Shown here one piece after another: positions 1 through 8,523 of a stretch of DNA of 22,738 nt. This DNA is from a virus, in IMG/VR virus record IMGVR_UViG_3300037961_001051, positions 1,229-23,966 of that record; one strand, 5' to 3'. Every line of letters starts with the position of its first letter. Position 1 is the first letter of the stretch. The notes below the pieces were generated by a model, which was not told where the DNA came from, made no database searches, and saw only the letters and a program-made list of their open reading frames with translations. A program made the translations under genes and the position numbers.

Positions 1-1
1 T

Positions 2-169
2 TGTCAGACCCAGTGGCGCACAACGGCATCAGGTGTTTGTGGGCTGGACTATTCAGCTGTTGAATGGCTGTTTAGACTGTATGAAGTCGAGGATCAGCCG
101 GCCGTGCTTGAAGACTTGCAAGTCATGGAAGCTGCGGCGGTCAAGATCCTCAATAAGGAGCAGGGCTGA
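2..169 (+). CDS. Tail assembly chaperone-like protein, C-terminal part (DUF1799-like), partial
   Basis: This is an open frame from the window edge to a TGA that overlaps the tape measure start as TGATG. The visible 55 residues contain a QWR motif, then GVCGLDY and a V-E-W-L helix. This resembles the short DUF1799-type proteins encoded just upstream of tape measure genes in lambda-like phages, in the position of lambda G/T. The known role of such proteins is to bind the tape measure and deliver it for tail assembly. The start lies outside the window, so any programmed frameshift upstream cannot be judged. The family call comes from motif memory and position only. Confidence 0.6.
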   Translation, partial: CQTQWRTTASGVCGLDYSAVEWLFRLYEVEDQPAVLEDLQVMEAAAVKILNKEQG

Positions 170-1953
170 TGCAAAAGTCAGTCTTTCAAATGCTTCTGGA
201 TGTTAAAACCAGAGGCTCAAACAACATCAGACGGCTCGGCAGAGATCTGCAGGGTGTGCAGGGCAAGGCCAAAAATCTTTCGATGTCGTTTGGCCGAATG
301 GCCGGCAGCCTCAAAGGTTTTGCTGCAATCGCTGGTGTCACTGTTGGCGGTTCATTGCTTGCAGGCGTGTTTGGCTCTAGAGCAGAGCTTGAGTCACAAA
401 CACGGTCACTGCAGGTCTTGACCGGCAGCGCCGAAAAGACAAAACAGATTGTTGGTGAGATTAAAGCGTTTGGTGCTGCGACACCGTTCCAGGTTCGCGA
501 CCTAATCAATGTCACTAAAAAGCTGAAAGCGTTTGGCATCGAGACTGATTCTCTTGTTGATACAACTAAGCGTCTGGGTGACGTTGCGGGTGCGACTGGT
601 GCTGACCTTGATGGCATCGCAACTGCGTTTGGTCAAATCAGGGCTAAGGGCAAGTTTTCGCAGGAAGAAAACCTGCAGCTTTTGGAGCGTGGTGTTGACC
701 TGACGACTGAGCTGAAGAAGATGTACGGCTTGTCTGGTGACGAGCTGGCCAAGGCGATGAGCAAAGGCCAAATCAGCTTTGAGGCAGCAAACCAAGCCTT
801 GATCACGTTGACAAATCAAGGTGGGCAGTATTTTGGCGGCGCAGTCGCACAGGCAGACACCCTGAATGGCAAGCTTTCAACGCTTCAAGATGCCTTTGTG
901 ACGTTGGGCCAAAACATTGGCAAGGTGCTTGAGCCTTTGTTTAAGGGCATCCTTGACTTTGTCACGTTCTTAACTAACAAGCTCAACAGCCTATTTGAAG
1001 AGGCAGACATCAGAAATGAGGCTCTTAAAAATGTGCAAGGCGGGCTAAGCAGAGCGCAATTCTTTAGGCGTAAGGATGCCAAAGCGACGCTCGAAGCCGA
1101 AATTGAGAGAATTAGAGGCGAAAGAGGAACAGCTGCTGCTGCTGAAACCGTTCAGTTCAAGCCTGCTCTGTTGACGGGTAACACTGAAAGCAAGCTTGCG
1201 AAGGAGACAGTGCAAGCTTCAGACAGAGTTGTGAAGCTTACAAAGCAAATCAACGCTGCAAGGATTGAAGGGAACAGGCTGAAAGAGATTGATTTAGGTT
1301 ATGACCTTGCAATTCAACAGCTTCAAGAAAAAGGCCTTACTGGTAACAACCTGGAAATTGATCAAAGCAACCTTTTGACTCAATACACTCTTGACCGTCT
1401 TGCCGCAGTAAATGCCTTAGCGGATGCACAAGACAATTTGAATGACAAGACTGATAAATACAAGATCACGCTTGATCAGGTCAAAGACACGCTGGCCAAC
1501 CAAATCACAGGCGCGATTGAAGGGCTGATTGATAGCACTAAGTCTTTGGGCGAGTCGCTGTCTGGTTTGTTGAAAACATTCGCCAGCATGTTCCTGCGGT
1601 CTGGCGTGGGTTCGTTGGTTGGCAGCATCTTCAAAAGCGCCAAGGGCAACGTGTTTGCTCAAAATGGCATCGTGCCTTACGCCAAAGGCGGATACATCGG
1701 CCGGCCAACTTTGTCGCTGATGGGTGAAGCTGGCCCTGAGGCTGTGCTGCCCTTGCGTCGTGGCCGTGGTGGTCGCCTAGGTGTTGAAACCTCAGGCGGT
1801 GGTGTTGGCAGCGTGGTTGTGAATGTTGATGCGAGTGGCAGTAGCGTGCAGGGCAATGAGCCTGACGCAAACCAGCTCGGCAGAGTGATCGGCCAAGCTG
1901 TGCAGGCTGAGTTAATTAAACAGAAACGACCTGGAGGACTTCTTACCCGCTAA
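169..1953 (+). CDS. Tail tape measure protein
   Basis: The 594-aa protein sets tail length and is thought to reach the host envelope at DNA injection. Residues about 75-265 carry the tape-measure domain, with the signatures LTGSAEKTKQI, FGAATPFQV and QLLERGVDL. A Gly/Ala-rich hydrophobic stretch lies at about 45-70, helical Lys/Glu-rich sequence fills about 280-460, and the C terminus has the GEAGPEAVLPL motif typical of lambda gpH-like tape measures. At roughly 0.15 nm per residue the length predicts a tail of about 90 nm, shorter than lambda; this is an inference. It overlaps the upstream stop as TGATG and the next gene as TAATG, so translation is probably coupled. The family assignment is secure. 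Confidence 0.95.
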   Translation: MQKSVFQMLLDVKTRGSNNIRRLGRDLQGVQGKAKNLSMSFGRMAGSLKGFAAIAGVTVGGSLLAGVFGSRAELESQTRSLQVLTGSAEKTKQIVGEIKAFGAATPFQVRDLINVTKKLKAFGIETDSLVDTTKRLGDVAGATGADLDGIATAFGQIRAKGKFSQEENLQLLERGVDLTTELKKMYGLSGDELAKAMSKGQISFEAANQALITLTNQGGQYFGGAVAQADTLNGKLSTLQDAFVTLGQNIGKVLEPLFKGILDFVTFLTNKLNSLFEEADIRNEALKNVQGGLSRAQFFRRKDAKATLEAEIERIRGERGTAAAAETVQFKPALLTGNTESKLAKETVQASDRVVKLTKQINAARIEGNRLKEIDLGYDLAIQQLQEKGLTGNNLEIDQSNLLTQYTLDRLAAVNALADAQDNLNDKTDKYKITLDQVKDTLANQITGAIEGLIDSTKSLGESLSGLLKTFASMFLRSGVGSLVGSIFKSAKGNVFAQNGIVPYAKGGYIGRPTLSLMGEAGPEAVLPLRRGRGGRLGVETSGGGVGSVVVNVDASGSSVQGNEPDANQLGRVIGQAVQAELIKQKRPGGLLTR

Positions 1954-2294
1954 TGGCAACGTTTCCCTCTATTGACCCTAACTTTGGGGCGACTAAGACC
2001 AGTCAACCGACTGTGCGCAACGTGCAGTTTGGTGATGGCTACAGCCAGCGACTGAGGTACGGATTGGGAACGGACCTTAAGGTGTGGAACCTGACGTGGG
2101 AAAACATCAGCGAAGCAGACTCAGACACCATTGAAACGTTCCTTGAGGCACGCGGTGGGGCTGAGCATTTTGATTGGTCGCCACCAGACGAGACGGAAAC
2201 TTACAAGTGGATTTGCCAGCAATGGTCGAAGCAGATGACATCTGCTGGACTTAATCAGCTGACTGCAACGTTTCAGCAAGTTATTGAGCCATGA
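1953..2294 (+). CDS. Minor tail protein, lambda gpM-like
   Basis: This 113-aa protein belongs to the phage minor tail (gpM) family of the tail tip. Visible signatures are the N-terminal FPSIDPNFGATKTSQP, the central QFGDGYSQRLRYG, and a W-L-T-W segment before an acidic helix (ETFLEARGGAEHFDW). Length matches the family (about 110 aa). The gene sits directly between tape measure and gpL, exactly as in lambda, and its stop overlaps the gpL start as ATGA. In lambda, gpM joins the tip complex between the tape measure/major tail end and the L/K/I/J tip. The call is secure from motif and synteny. Confidence 0.92.
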   Translation: MATFPSIDPNFGATKTSQPTVRNVQFGDGYSQRLRYGLGTDLKVWNLTWENISEADSDTIETFLEARGGAEHFDWSPPDETETYKWICQQWSKQMTSAGLNQLTATFQQVIEP

Positions 2295-3982
2295 GCACTG
2301 CTTTTGTCGAGCTTCTCAACTCCGGCCCTTTTGCAGTCATTGAGCTGTTTGAGCTGAAGCTCTTTCAAGATCTGCACGGCTCTGATGAGGAGTATTACTT
2401 CCACGCAGGCCGCAATCGTAAGACGACCGTCCCTAGCAACGCAGACGACATCCTTGACGCCTTTTCTATTAAGTACGGCGGCACGCCATATATACCTTTG
2501 CCTGTAGAGGCATCAGGGTTTGAGTTCAACGGTGATGGCACGCTGCCCAGGCCGTCGATCCGCTTTGCCAACCTGCAGAGCCAGATGACAGCGTTGTTGT
2601 TGGGCATCAACCAAATCACCCCAGGCAACGATCTGTCTGGCGCACGGGTAACAAGGATCCGCACTCTTAGCCGTTTTCTTGACAGCGATAACTGGGAGAA
2701 CGGCGTCAACCCTTACGGAAACCCTGATTCAGGCGCTAACGCACAGTTTCCAAAAGAGGTTTACTACATCGACCGCAAGGTTTCCGAAAACCGGGACTTT
2801 GTTGAGTTTGAGTTGGTGTCGTCTTTTGACATGGGCAACACAAAAGCCCCGCGTCGTCTTGTGATGCAGAACCTGTGTCAGTGGGAGTACAAAAGCAAAG
2901 AATGTGGCTACAGCGGTTCAAATGAGTTCACAGTCAACGGCGTGACGCTTTCATCTTCTAGTGCGTCAGGTTTTGGCTACTCAACCAATCAAGAGAAGCT
3001 GACTACCGGCTCAGAGCTGACGGAAGGCAACGCGCTTGTTTCCACTAACGGTTGGTTCATCGCAAAGGTGCAAGCCGATGGCAACTTTGTAATCTACAAA
3101 AAGCCAGGTGGATCCTCAGATCATTCGGTTTGGAGGACGGGAACAGAACGTGGCACAAATACAAATGGCTATACCTTGAAAATGCAGCCTGATGGCAACC
3201 TTGTTCTTTATAACGACGACGTTGCCCGCAATGACTATGCCGGCGGCTCTGTTCTTTGGGGCACTAAGACACATGAGCTGGGGCAGATCTCCGCATTGAC
3301 TCGCCTTAGCGTCGATGGAACCGATCAGTGGTATCCGCCTGATGTACAGATTGGGCGCTCAGGCGCTTTCACTTGGGAGATCAAAGGCAGCAGCCCTTCA
3401 GCTGCAGGACAGACAACAACAGCCACGCACAACTTTGTAGATGCAGACCATGAGTTCGGCAGCCGCTCTGTCAACGTCACCTTTAACCTGACCTCGATCG
3501 CTATCCCTGCGGATCATTACTCAAAAGATCACAGCAACTACACAGGTTTTGGCTGGAACACGATCACAGGCATCACAATCAACAGTCAGACTGGTTTTTG
3601 GCGGAACAGCGAAGATTTTGTTTTGAAAATTGCTCTGACCAGCAATAATCCTTTTGCGTCAAACCATCCGACAGAAGGCACGCTGCAAGAGGCTGGCGCG
3701 GGATACAAGGTCACAGCTACTGGGTACACAACCAGGCAGCTGCGTCTTAAGGATGACGGCGTTCTTGTTCTCGAAAACTCCGATGGCAGCAACGTTGTGT
3801 GGACTTCCGACAACTCACCGATCACAACTGAGCCAGCAGTCGTCACAGGGACGACGACGCCCATTGAGGTGTCAGGTCAATGTGGCAAGCGGATTAGTGA
3901 TTGTCGCTTGCGTTTTCCCAACGGTGATGCAAACGGCGGCTTGCCATTTGGGTCGTTCCCTGCTGTCGGTCTAAATAATTGA
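2291..3982 (+). CDS. Tail tip protein, lambda gpL-like, with bulb-lectin domain inserted in the Fe-S domain
   Basis: The protein has 563 aa, more than twice lambda gpL. Residues 1 to about 190 match the gpL N-terminal domain. The C-terminal iron-sulfur domain is recognisable from four cysteines, C196, C205, C531 and C538. The spacing inside each pair (9 and 7) fits my recollection of lambda gpL, whose cysteines bind a 4Fe-4S cluster. Between C205 and C531 about 325 residues are inserted. They contain two perfect mannose-binding bulb-lectin motifs QxDxNxVxY (Q261-Y269 and Q299-Y307), each followed by a VW or LW repeat end. A third, degenerate copy lies at 487-495 (KDDGVLVLE), also followed by VVWTS. 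Residues about 331-475 form a further beta-rich region of unknown type. The protein probably sits in the tail tip and may bind surface glycans. Confidence 0.9.
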   Translation: MSTAFVELLNSGPFAVIELFELKLFQDLHGSDEEYYFHAGRNRKTTVPSNADDILDAFSIKYGGTPYIPLPVEASGFEFNGDGTLPRPSIRFANLQSQMTALLLGINQITPGNDLSGARVTRIRTLSRFLDSDNWENGVNPYGNPDSGANAQFPKEVYYIDRKVSENRDFVEFELVSSFDMGNTKAPRRLVMQNLCQWEYKSKECGYSGSNEFTVNGVTLSSSSASGFGYSTNQEKLTTGSELTEGNALVSTNGWFIAKVQADGNFVIYKKPGGSSDHSVWRTGTERGTNTNGYTLKMQPDGNLVLYNDDVARNDYAGGSVLWGTKTHELGQISALTRLSVDGTDQWYPPDVQIGRSGAFTWEIKGSSPSAAGQTTTATHNFVDADHEFGSRSVNVTFNLTSIAIPADHYSKDHSNYTGFGWNTITGITINSQTGFWRNSEDFVLKIALTSNNPFASNHPTEGTLQEAGAGYKVTATGYTTRQLRLKDDGVLVLENSDGSNVVWTSDNSPITTEPAVVTGTTTPIEVSGQCGKRISDCRLRFPNGDANGGLPFGSFPAVGLNN

Positions 3983-4302
3983 TGGACGACTGGAAAAAGG
4001 CTGTAGTGCAGCACGCTGAGGCAGAAGCACCTAAGGAGTGCTGCGGGCTGCTAGTGATGCTTGATGGTGCGGAACATTATTGGCCGTGTCAAAACTTGAG
4101 CGACGAGGATGACGCTTTCATCCTTGACCCTATGGGCTACGCAGCTGCTGAGGACACGGGCAAGGTGCTGGCAGTTGTTCATAGCCACCCTGATGCGCCT
4201 GCTTTGCCTAGTGAGCCTGATAAAAAGGCTTGCACTCAATACGGTTTGCCGTGGTTTATCTACGGCATGGGGGATCAAAGCTGGTCAAGGATTGAACCTT
4301 GA
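3982..4302 (+). CDS. JAMM/MPN metallopeptidase, lambda gpK-like N-terminal domain only
   Basis: The 106-aa protein is a complete zinc JAMM domain. The motif HSHPDAPALPSEPD gives H67, H69, S77 and D80 in the H-x-H-x7-S-x2-D pattern, and E19 in KECCGLL is the upstream glutamate. Lambda gpK joins such a domain to a C-terminal NlpC/P60 peptidase; here that domain is absent. The likely role is tail-tip assembly or processing, or cell-wall contact at entry. ATG 3982 is preferred because it overlaps the gpL stop as TGATG; the in-frame TTG at 3979 would add one residue. The gene lies between L-like and I-like genes as in lambda. Confidence 0.9.
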   Translation: MDDWKKAVVQHAEAEAPKECCGLLVMLDGAEHYWPCQNLSDEDDAFILDPMGYAAAEDTGKVLAVVHSHPDAPALPSEPDKKACTQYGLPWFIYGMGDQSWSRIEP

Positions 4303-4331
4303 GTCGTCGGTAGAATCAAAGGGCATGGCGA

Positions 4332-4958
4332 GTGACAGCAATGCTTCGCAAAATCAGGCTGTATGGGCACCTGGCGGAGCACTGCGGTCAAAAAGTTTTT
4401 GAGGCAGTAGCAAGAACACCGGCTGAGGCAATCCGGTTTCTGCTGTGCAACTTTCCAGAGTTGCGCTCAATCATGGGCGCTGGTCATTACACCGTTGCCG
4501 TAGGCCGGCACACGTTAGAGCTGGGGCAGTCGCCAGAGCAGCTTCGTTATCCGCTAATGGCTGACGATGACATCAGGATTATTCCTGTTGTGACGGGTGC
4601 CAACATTTTTAGAAATTTGGCGTTCATCGCTCTTGGTGCTGTGTTGATCGGAACGGCGCTTGCTACTGGCGGTGTCAGTCTGGGCGCGACTGGTTTTGTT
4701 GCTGAAGCTGGGGTGGCAGGAGCTGGCCTAGGTGCAGCGGCTGGCAACATTGGCATCGGGCTGGCCCTGACAGGTGTCGCTGGCTTGTTATCGCCAACCA
4801 TTGCAGCGCCTGACATCGACAACGATCCACGCAACAACAACAGCTTTTCCGGTGTGCAAAACACCAGCAGAGAAGGCATCCCTGTCCCTGTTGCTTACGG
4901 AGAGGTGATCGTCGGTAGTGTTGTCATATCGGCAGGTCTCAACGTAGAGGGCAACTGA
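4332..4958 (+). CDS. Tail assembly protein, lambda gpI-like
   Basis: The 208-aa protein matches the lambda tail assembly protein I family. The N terminus (RKIRLYGHLAEHCG) reads as a ubiquitin-like beta-grasp segment. It is followed by DDDIRIIPVV and a long Gly/Ala-rich hydrophobic region at about 95-155, probably membrane-active. The tail contains REGIPVPVAYGEVIVGS, a strong family motif. GTG 4332 has an AAAGGG ribosome site 8 bases upstream, whereas ATG 4341 would leave 17 bases, so GTG is preferred. The stop lies one base before the gpJ-like start. In lambda, I acts with J, L and K to start tail assembly and is not in the finished virion. Confidence 0.9.
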   Translation: MTAMLRKIRLYGHLAEHCGQKVFEAVARTPAEAIRFLLCNFPELRSIMGAGHYTVAVGRHTLELGQSPEQLRYPLMADDDIRIIPVVTGANIFRNLAFIALGAVLIGTALATGGVSLGATGFVAEAGVAGAGLGAAAGNIGIGLALTGVAGLLSPTIAAPDIDNDPRNNNSFSGVQNTSREGIPVPVAYGEVIVGSVVISAGLNVEGN

Positions 4959-4959
4959 C

Positions 4960-7900
4960 ATGGGCATTAAAACGAAGCTGAACTCAAGCCAAGTTGCGAG
5001 ACTTGTTGACCTGTTAAGTGAGGGTGAGATTGAGGGGTTCCCGTCTGCAAGTGGGCTGACTCCCGGAACAACTGCTTATCATCTGGCTTCGCTCAAAGAT
5101 ACCTTTTTCAACAACACTCCTGTTTTAGATTCGACGGCAACAGTAACAAGTAGCAGCACAAAAGATGATGCGGCAATAGTTGAAAAACTGAACTTTGATA
5201 TGCGTGATGCGCGGTTTGAAAGCCGCTTAGGCAAGCAAGATCAGCTACCTCTTGAAAACATTGACGACCTTAACCAAAGCACTGTCGCCGTCAACGCTGA
5301 GGTTCTAAAGAACGGCACGATCACAACAAACACTGGCGGTGGCGGATTCTTTGATTATTTAGACGGCAGCCCCGCAACGCCGGTCACAAGGCAGATCACA
5401 GATACTGACGTAACCAGCGTTCGCTTGACGATCGGTTCGCCTGCGATGACGGTCTCAAAAGATGACGGCAGACTAAGAGGCGTCAGGATTGATTATTCAA
5501 TCGAGATTCAGTATCAGAGCGGCGGCTACAACCGCGTTGATTTTGGTGACTATGACGAGAAAAATGTTTACTTAGGCAATGGACGTTTCACGCATATTGG
5601 CTTTTCTCCTGACCTTTATCAGCGCAAACATCTGATCAATCTAGACCCAGCCAAAATACTGGCCGGGACAGCGTTCCCGGTTGACATTCGGGTGACAAGC
5701 CTGGGTAAAGAATTCAACTCAGACACGGTTGCGCAAAACGATGAGCTGATTTGGTATGACATCACCTTGAAGGTAGGCGAGAAGACGCGCTACCCAAACA
5801 GCGCCGTAGTTGGTTTGCTGTTTAACGCAGAGCAGTTTCCAAGTATTCCGCAACGTAGTTACAAGATACGCGGCATCAAGGTGCGTATCCCGCACAACGC
5901 AACTGTGCGTGCTGATGGTTCGCTTTCTTATTCAGGCACGTTTAACGGCACGCTGAAAACTACCAGAGAGTGGACAACAGATCCCGCGTTCATACTTTAC
6001 GACTTGTTGACATCGATTAGGTACGGATTGGGCTCGCAGGTCCTCACGCCAGAAGAGCGAGCAAAAGACGCTGCCAACAATTTCAATGGTGCCTCTGATG
6101 TTGCTGAAAATTTAGATATTTATAGCTTCCAAAAAGCGTCCGCTTACTGCGGCGAGCTAATTGATGGTGAGCCACGCTTCGCTTGCAACGTGTTGCTTCA
6201 GACTCAGCAGGAAGCCTTCAAGCTGATTGAAGAGATGTGCTCTGTTTTCAGGGCAATGCCTTTTTGGGAGCTCGGCGGCATTTCAGTCTCTCAGGACGCG
6301 CCTGATGTTTTTGCCTACACGTTCAACCAATCCAACGTCACGCAGGCTGGCTTTAGTTATTCCGGGTCAAGCCTAAGAAATCGACCAACATGCGTATCTG
6401 TTAAATACTTTGACAACAACCTCAGAGACTTTGCATACGAGCTGGTCGAGCTATCGCAAACGTCCTTTAAGCCAATTAAAAAATACGGCTATAACAAGCA
6501 AAACATTACGGCCTTTGCCTGCACAAGCCGAGCACAGGCGCGTCGTCTTGGCCTTTGGTTTCTGTACTCTTCGCACAACGAGACTGAGGTTTGCAGTTTT
6601 GAAACTGACATTGCTGCTGGCATTACTGTTCGCCCAGGCGACCTAATTAAGGTTGGCGATCCTGTTCGTAGTGGCAAAACCGTTGCTGGTCGCGTTACCT
6701 CAGGCTCAACGACAACAGCGGTCAAACTAGACCGCAGCGATGTTGAAATGTTTGGCACTCAAGCGCCAAGCACCTTCACGCTCAATGTCATCACTGAAGG
6801 TAGGAATGATGATGGCTCAGCCAAGACTGACCCAAGGACAGGCGCGTTGATTTATGAGGTTGAAGCTGTTGCCAATTCAACGATTGTTGGCAACACAGTT
6901 ACCCCTGGCGAAGCACTGAACACAGCGCCTGTTGCTGGGTCTGCTTTTTCTATCGGATATGACGGCTTAAGCCTCAGCCTTTGGCGTGTCCTAAGTGTTG
7001 TTGAGAATGAGGCCACTTACGAAATCACTGCACTCGCTCACGAGCGAGACAAGTTTTCTGTCATTGAAGAAACCGGCTTTACGTTTACGCCTCGCGATGT
7101 CACGCAGTTAGCAGAAAAGCCGGACCCTATTACAAACCTGCGACTGCAAGAGATTTCTTTTGAGGAAGGCGACAAGGTGCTGCAGCGTGTGGCTATCACT
7201 TGGCAGGAATCAGAACGAGCCAGTCAGTATGAAGTCGTTGTGAGGCTAGATAGTGACAATGAAGAAACGCATTTTGTTACCACGACTGGCTTTGACGTTA
7301 TGGATAGCCAAAAGGGCGTCTACAACGTCAGCGTTACTGCGATTGGCTACGGCCTGAACCCTGAGCAATCAGGCAAAAGGCGTTCTTCCCCTGTCGCCGC
7401 AAGCATTAGGGCAGAGGGTAGAACAGCAATCCCAAGCAACATTGCAAGCTTGAACATTACGCCGATTGACCAGCACAACGCTGAGCTGCACTGGCCTGAG
7501 CCGACTGATCTAGATGTCAAGATTGGTGGCACGATTGAGATTCGCCACAACCCGCGAACAACTGGCGACATTAAATGGGCGCAGTCAGAAAAAATCGTGC
7601 CTGCTGTCAACGGCAGCACGACACGCAAGATCGTGCCATTGCTGGATGGTCACTATCTCGTCAGGGCAAAAAGCTCGAACGATAAATATGCACCGTTGAC
7701 AGGCATTCCAACGGTTTTAGTTGAGCTGCCAGAGCCACAAGACCTTGAGGTTGTCCAGACCTACACCGAAAGCCCTAACTTCACCGGCACGTTTTCGCAG
7801 GCGTTCAACAGCGTCACAGAAGGCGGGATCACCCTTGAGGCTGACGGCAAAATTGATGATATTACTGACTTTGACAGCGTTACCAACATCGACTTCTTTG

Positions 7901-8523
7901 GTGATGTGGTGTCAACCGGCAGTTACATCTTTGCCAACACGCTTGACCTTGGGGCGAAGTATGACGTGGAGCTGCTGGCCAACCTGAAGATCAACACGAT
8001 TAACCCTGACGACTTCTGGGATTCGCGGTCGGCCAACATCGACACTTGGAACGATATTGACGCTGACGACCTGTCAGAAACCAACGCTGAGCTGTACTCA
8101 AGGTCTACCAATGACGATCCCAGTGGTTCGCCCACCTATGGCACTTGGGAGCCGTTTGCTAACTCCACCAAACGCGGGCGCGGGTTCCAGTTCAAAGTTG
8201 AGATGGAAACCTCTAACGACTCGCAGGATGTCGTTGTGCAGACCCTTGGCGTGTCGGTGAAGCTGCAGCGCCGGACAGAGCAGCAGCGCAACATCAGCAG
8301 CGGCACAAGTTCAAGCGGTAAGGCCGTGACTTTCCCTTCTGCCTTCTACAGCACGCCGAGCATCACGATCACGGCCACGAACATGGCAACTGGTGATTAC
8401 TTCGAGTTGAGCAGCGTTAGCAGAACAGGCTTCACCATCAAGTTTCTTGCTGCTGATGGGACTACAGTGCTTGGTAGGTCATTCGACTATCAAGCGGTCG
8501 GCCACGGCAAGGAGATCACCTGA
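4960..8523 (+). CDS. Central tail fibre / host specificity protein, lambda gpJ-like
   Basis: The 1187-aa protein is the tail-tip hub and attachment protein. It opens with a gpJ-type start (QVARLVDLLSEGEIEGF), continues through hub domains (YDLLTSIRYGLG at about residue 346) and has two fibronectin-III-like regions at about 720-805 and 821-925, marked by AITWQESERASQYEVVV and AELHWPEP. Residues beyond about 930 form a divergent beta-rich end, where gpJ normally carries receptor specificity. Length is close to lambda gpJ. The stop overlaps the next start as TGATG. Assignment is firm for the first 900 residues; the receptor is unknown. Confidence 0.93.
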   Translation: MGIKTKLNSSQVARLVDLLSEGEIEGFPSASGLTPGTTAYHLASLKDTFFNNTPVLDSTATVTSSSTKDDAAIVEKLNFDMRDARFESRLGKQDQLPLENIDDLNQSTVAVNAEVLKNGTITTNTGGGGFFDYLDGSPATPVTRQITDTDVTSVRLTIGSPAMTVSKDDGRLRGVRIDYSIEIQYQSGGYNRVDFGDYDEKNVYLGNGRFTHIGFSPDLYQRKHLINLDPAKILAGTAFPVDIRVTSLGKEFNSDTVAQNDELIWYDITLKVGEKTRYPNSAVVGLLFNAEQFPSIPQRSYKIRGIKVRIPHNATVRADGSLSYSGTFNGTLKTTREWTTDPAFILYDLLTSIRYGLGSQVLTPEERAKDAANNFNGASDVAENLDIYSFQKASAYCGELIDGEPRFACNVLLQTQQEAFKLIEEMCSVFRAMPFWELGGISVSQDAPDVFAYTFNQSNVTQAGFSYSGSSLRNRPTCVSVKYFDNNLRDFAYELVELSQTSFKPIKKYGYNKQNITAFACTSRAQARRLGLWFLYSSHNETEVCSFETDIAAGITVRPGDLIKVGDPVRSGKTVAGRVTSGSTTTAVKLDRSDVEMFGTQAPSTFTLNVITEGRNDDGSAKTDPRTGALIYEVEAVANSTIVGNTVTPGEALNTAPVAGSAFSIGYDGLSLSLWRVLSVVENEATYEITALAHERDKFSVIEETGFTFTPRDVTQLAEKPDPITNLRLQEISFEEGDKVLQRVAITWQESERASQYEVVVRLDSDNEETHFVTTTGFDVMDSQKGVYNVSVTAIGYGLNPEQSGKRRSSPVAASIRAEGRTAIPSNIASLNITPIDQHNAELHWPEPTDLDVKIGGTIEIRHNPRTTGDIKWAQSEKIVPAVNGSTTRKIVPLLDGHYLVRAKSSNDKYAPLTGIPTVLVELPEPQDLEVVQTYTESPNFTGTFSQAFNSVTEGGITLEADGKIDDITDFDSVTNIDFFGDVVSTGSYIFANTLDLGAKYDVELLANLKINTINPDDFWDSRSANIDTWNDIDADDLSETNAELYSRSTNDDPSGSPTYGTWEPFANSTKRGRGFQFKVEMETSNDSQDVVVQTLGVSVKLQRRTEQQRNISSGTSSSGKAVTFPSAFYSTPSITITATNMATGDYFELSSVSRTGFTIKFLAADGTTVLGRSFDYQAVGHGKEIT

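Noticed and set aside
2906-3880. Intein in the gpL-like protein
   Set aside because: The insert starts with GYSG after C205 and lacks the N-terminal Cys/Ser block and C-terminal HN junction of inteins; lectin motifs explain it better.
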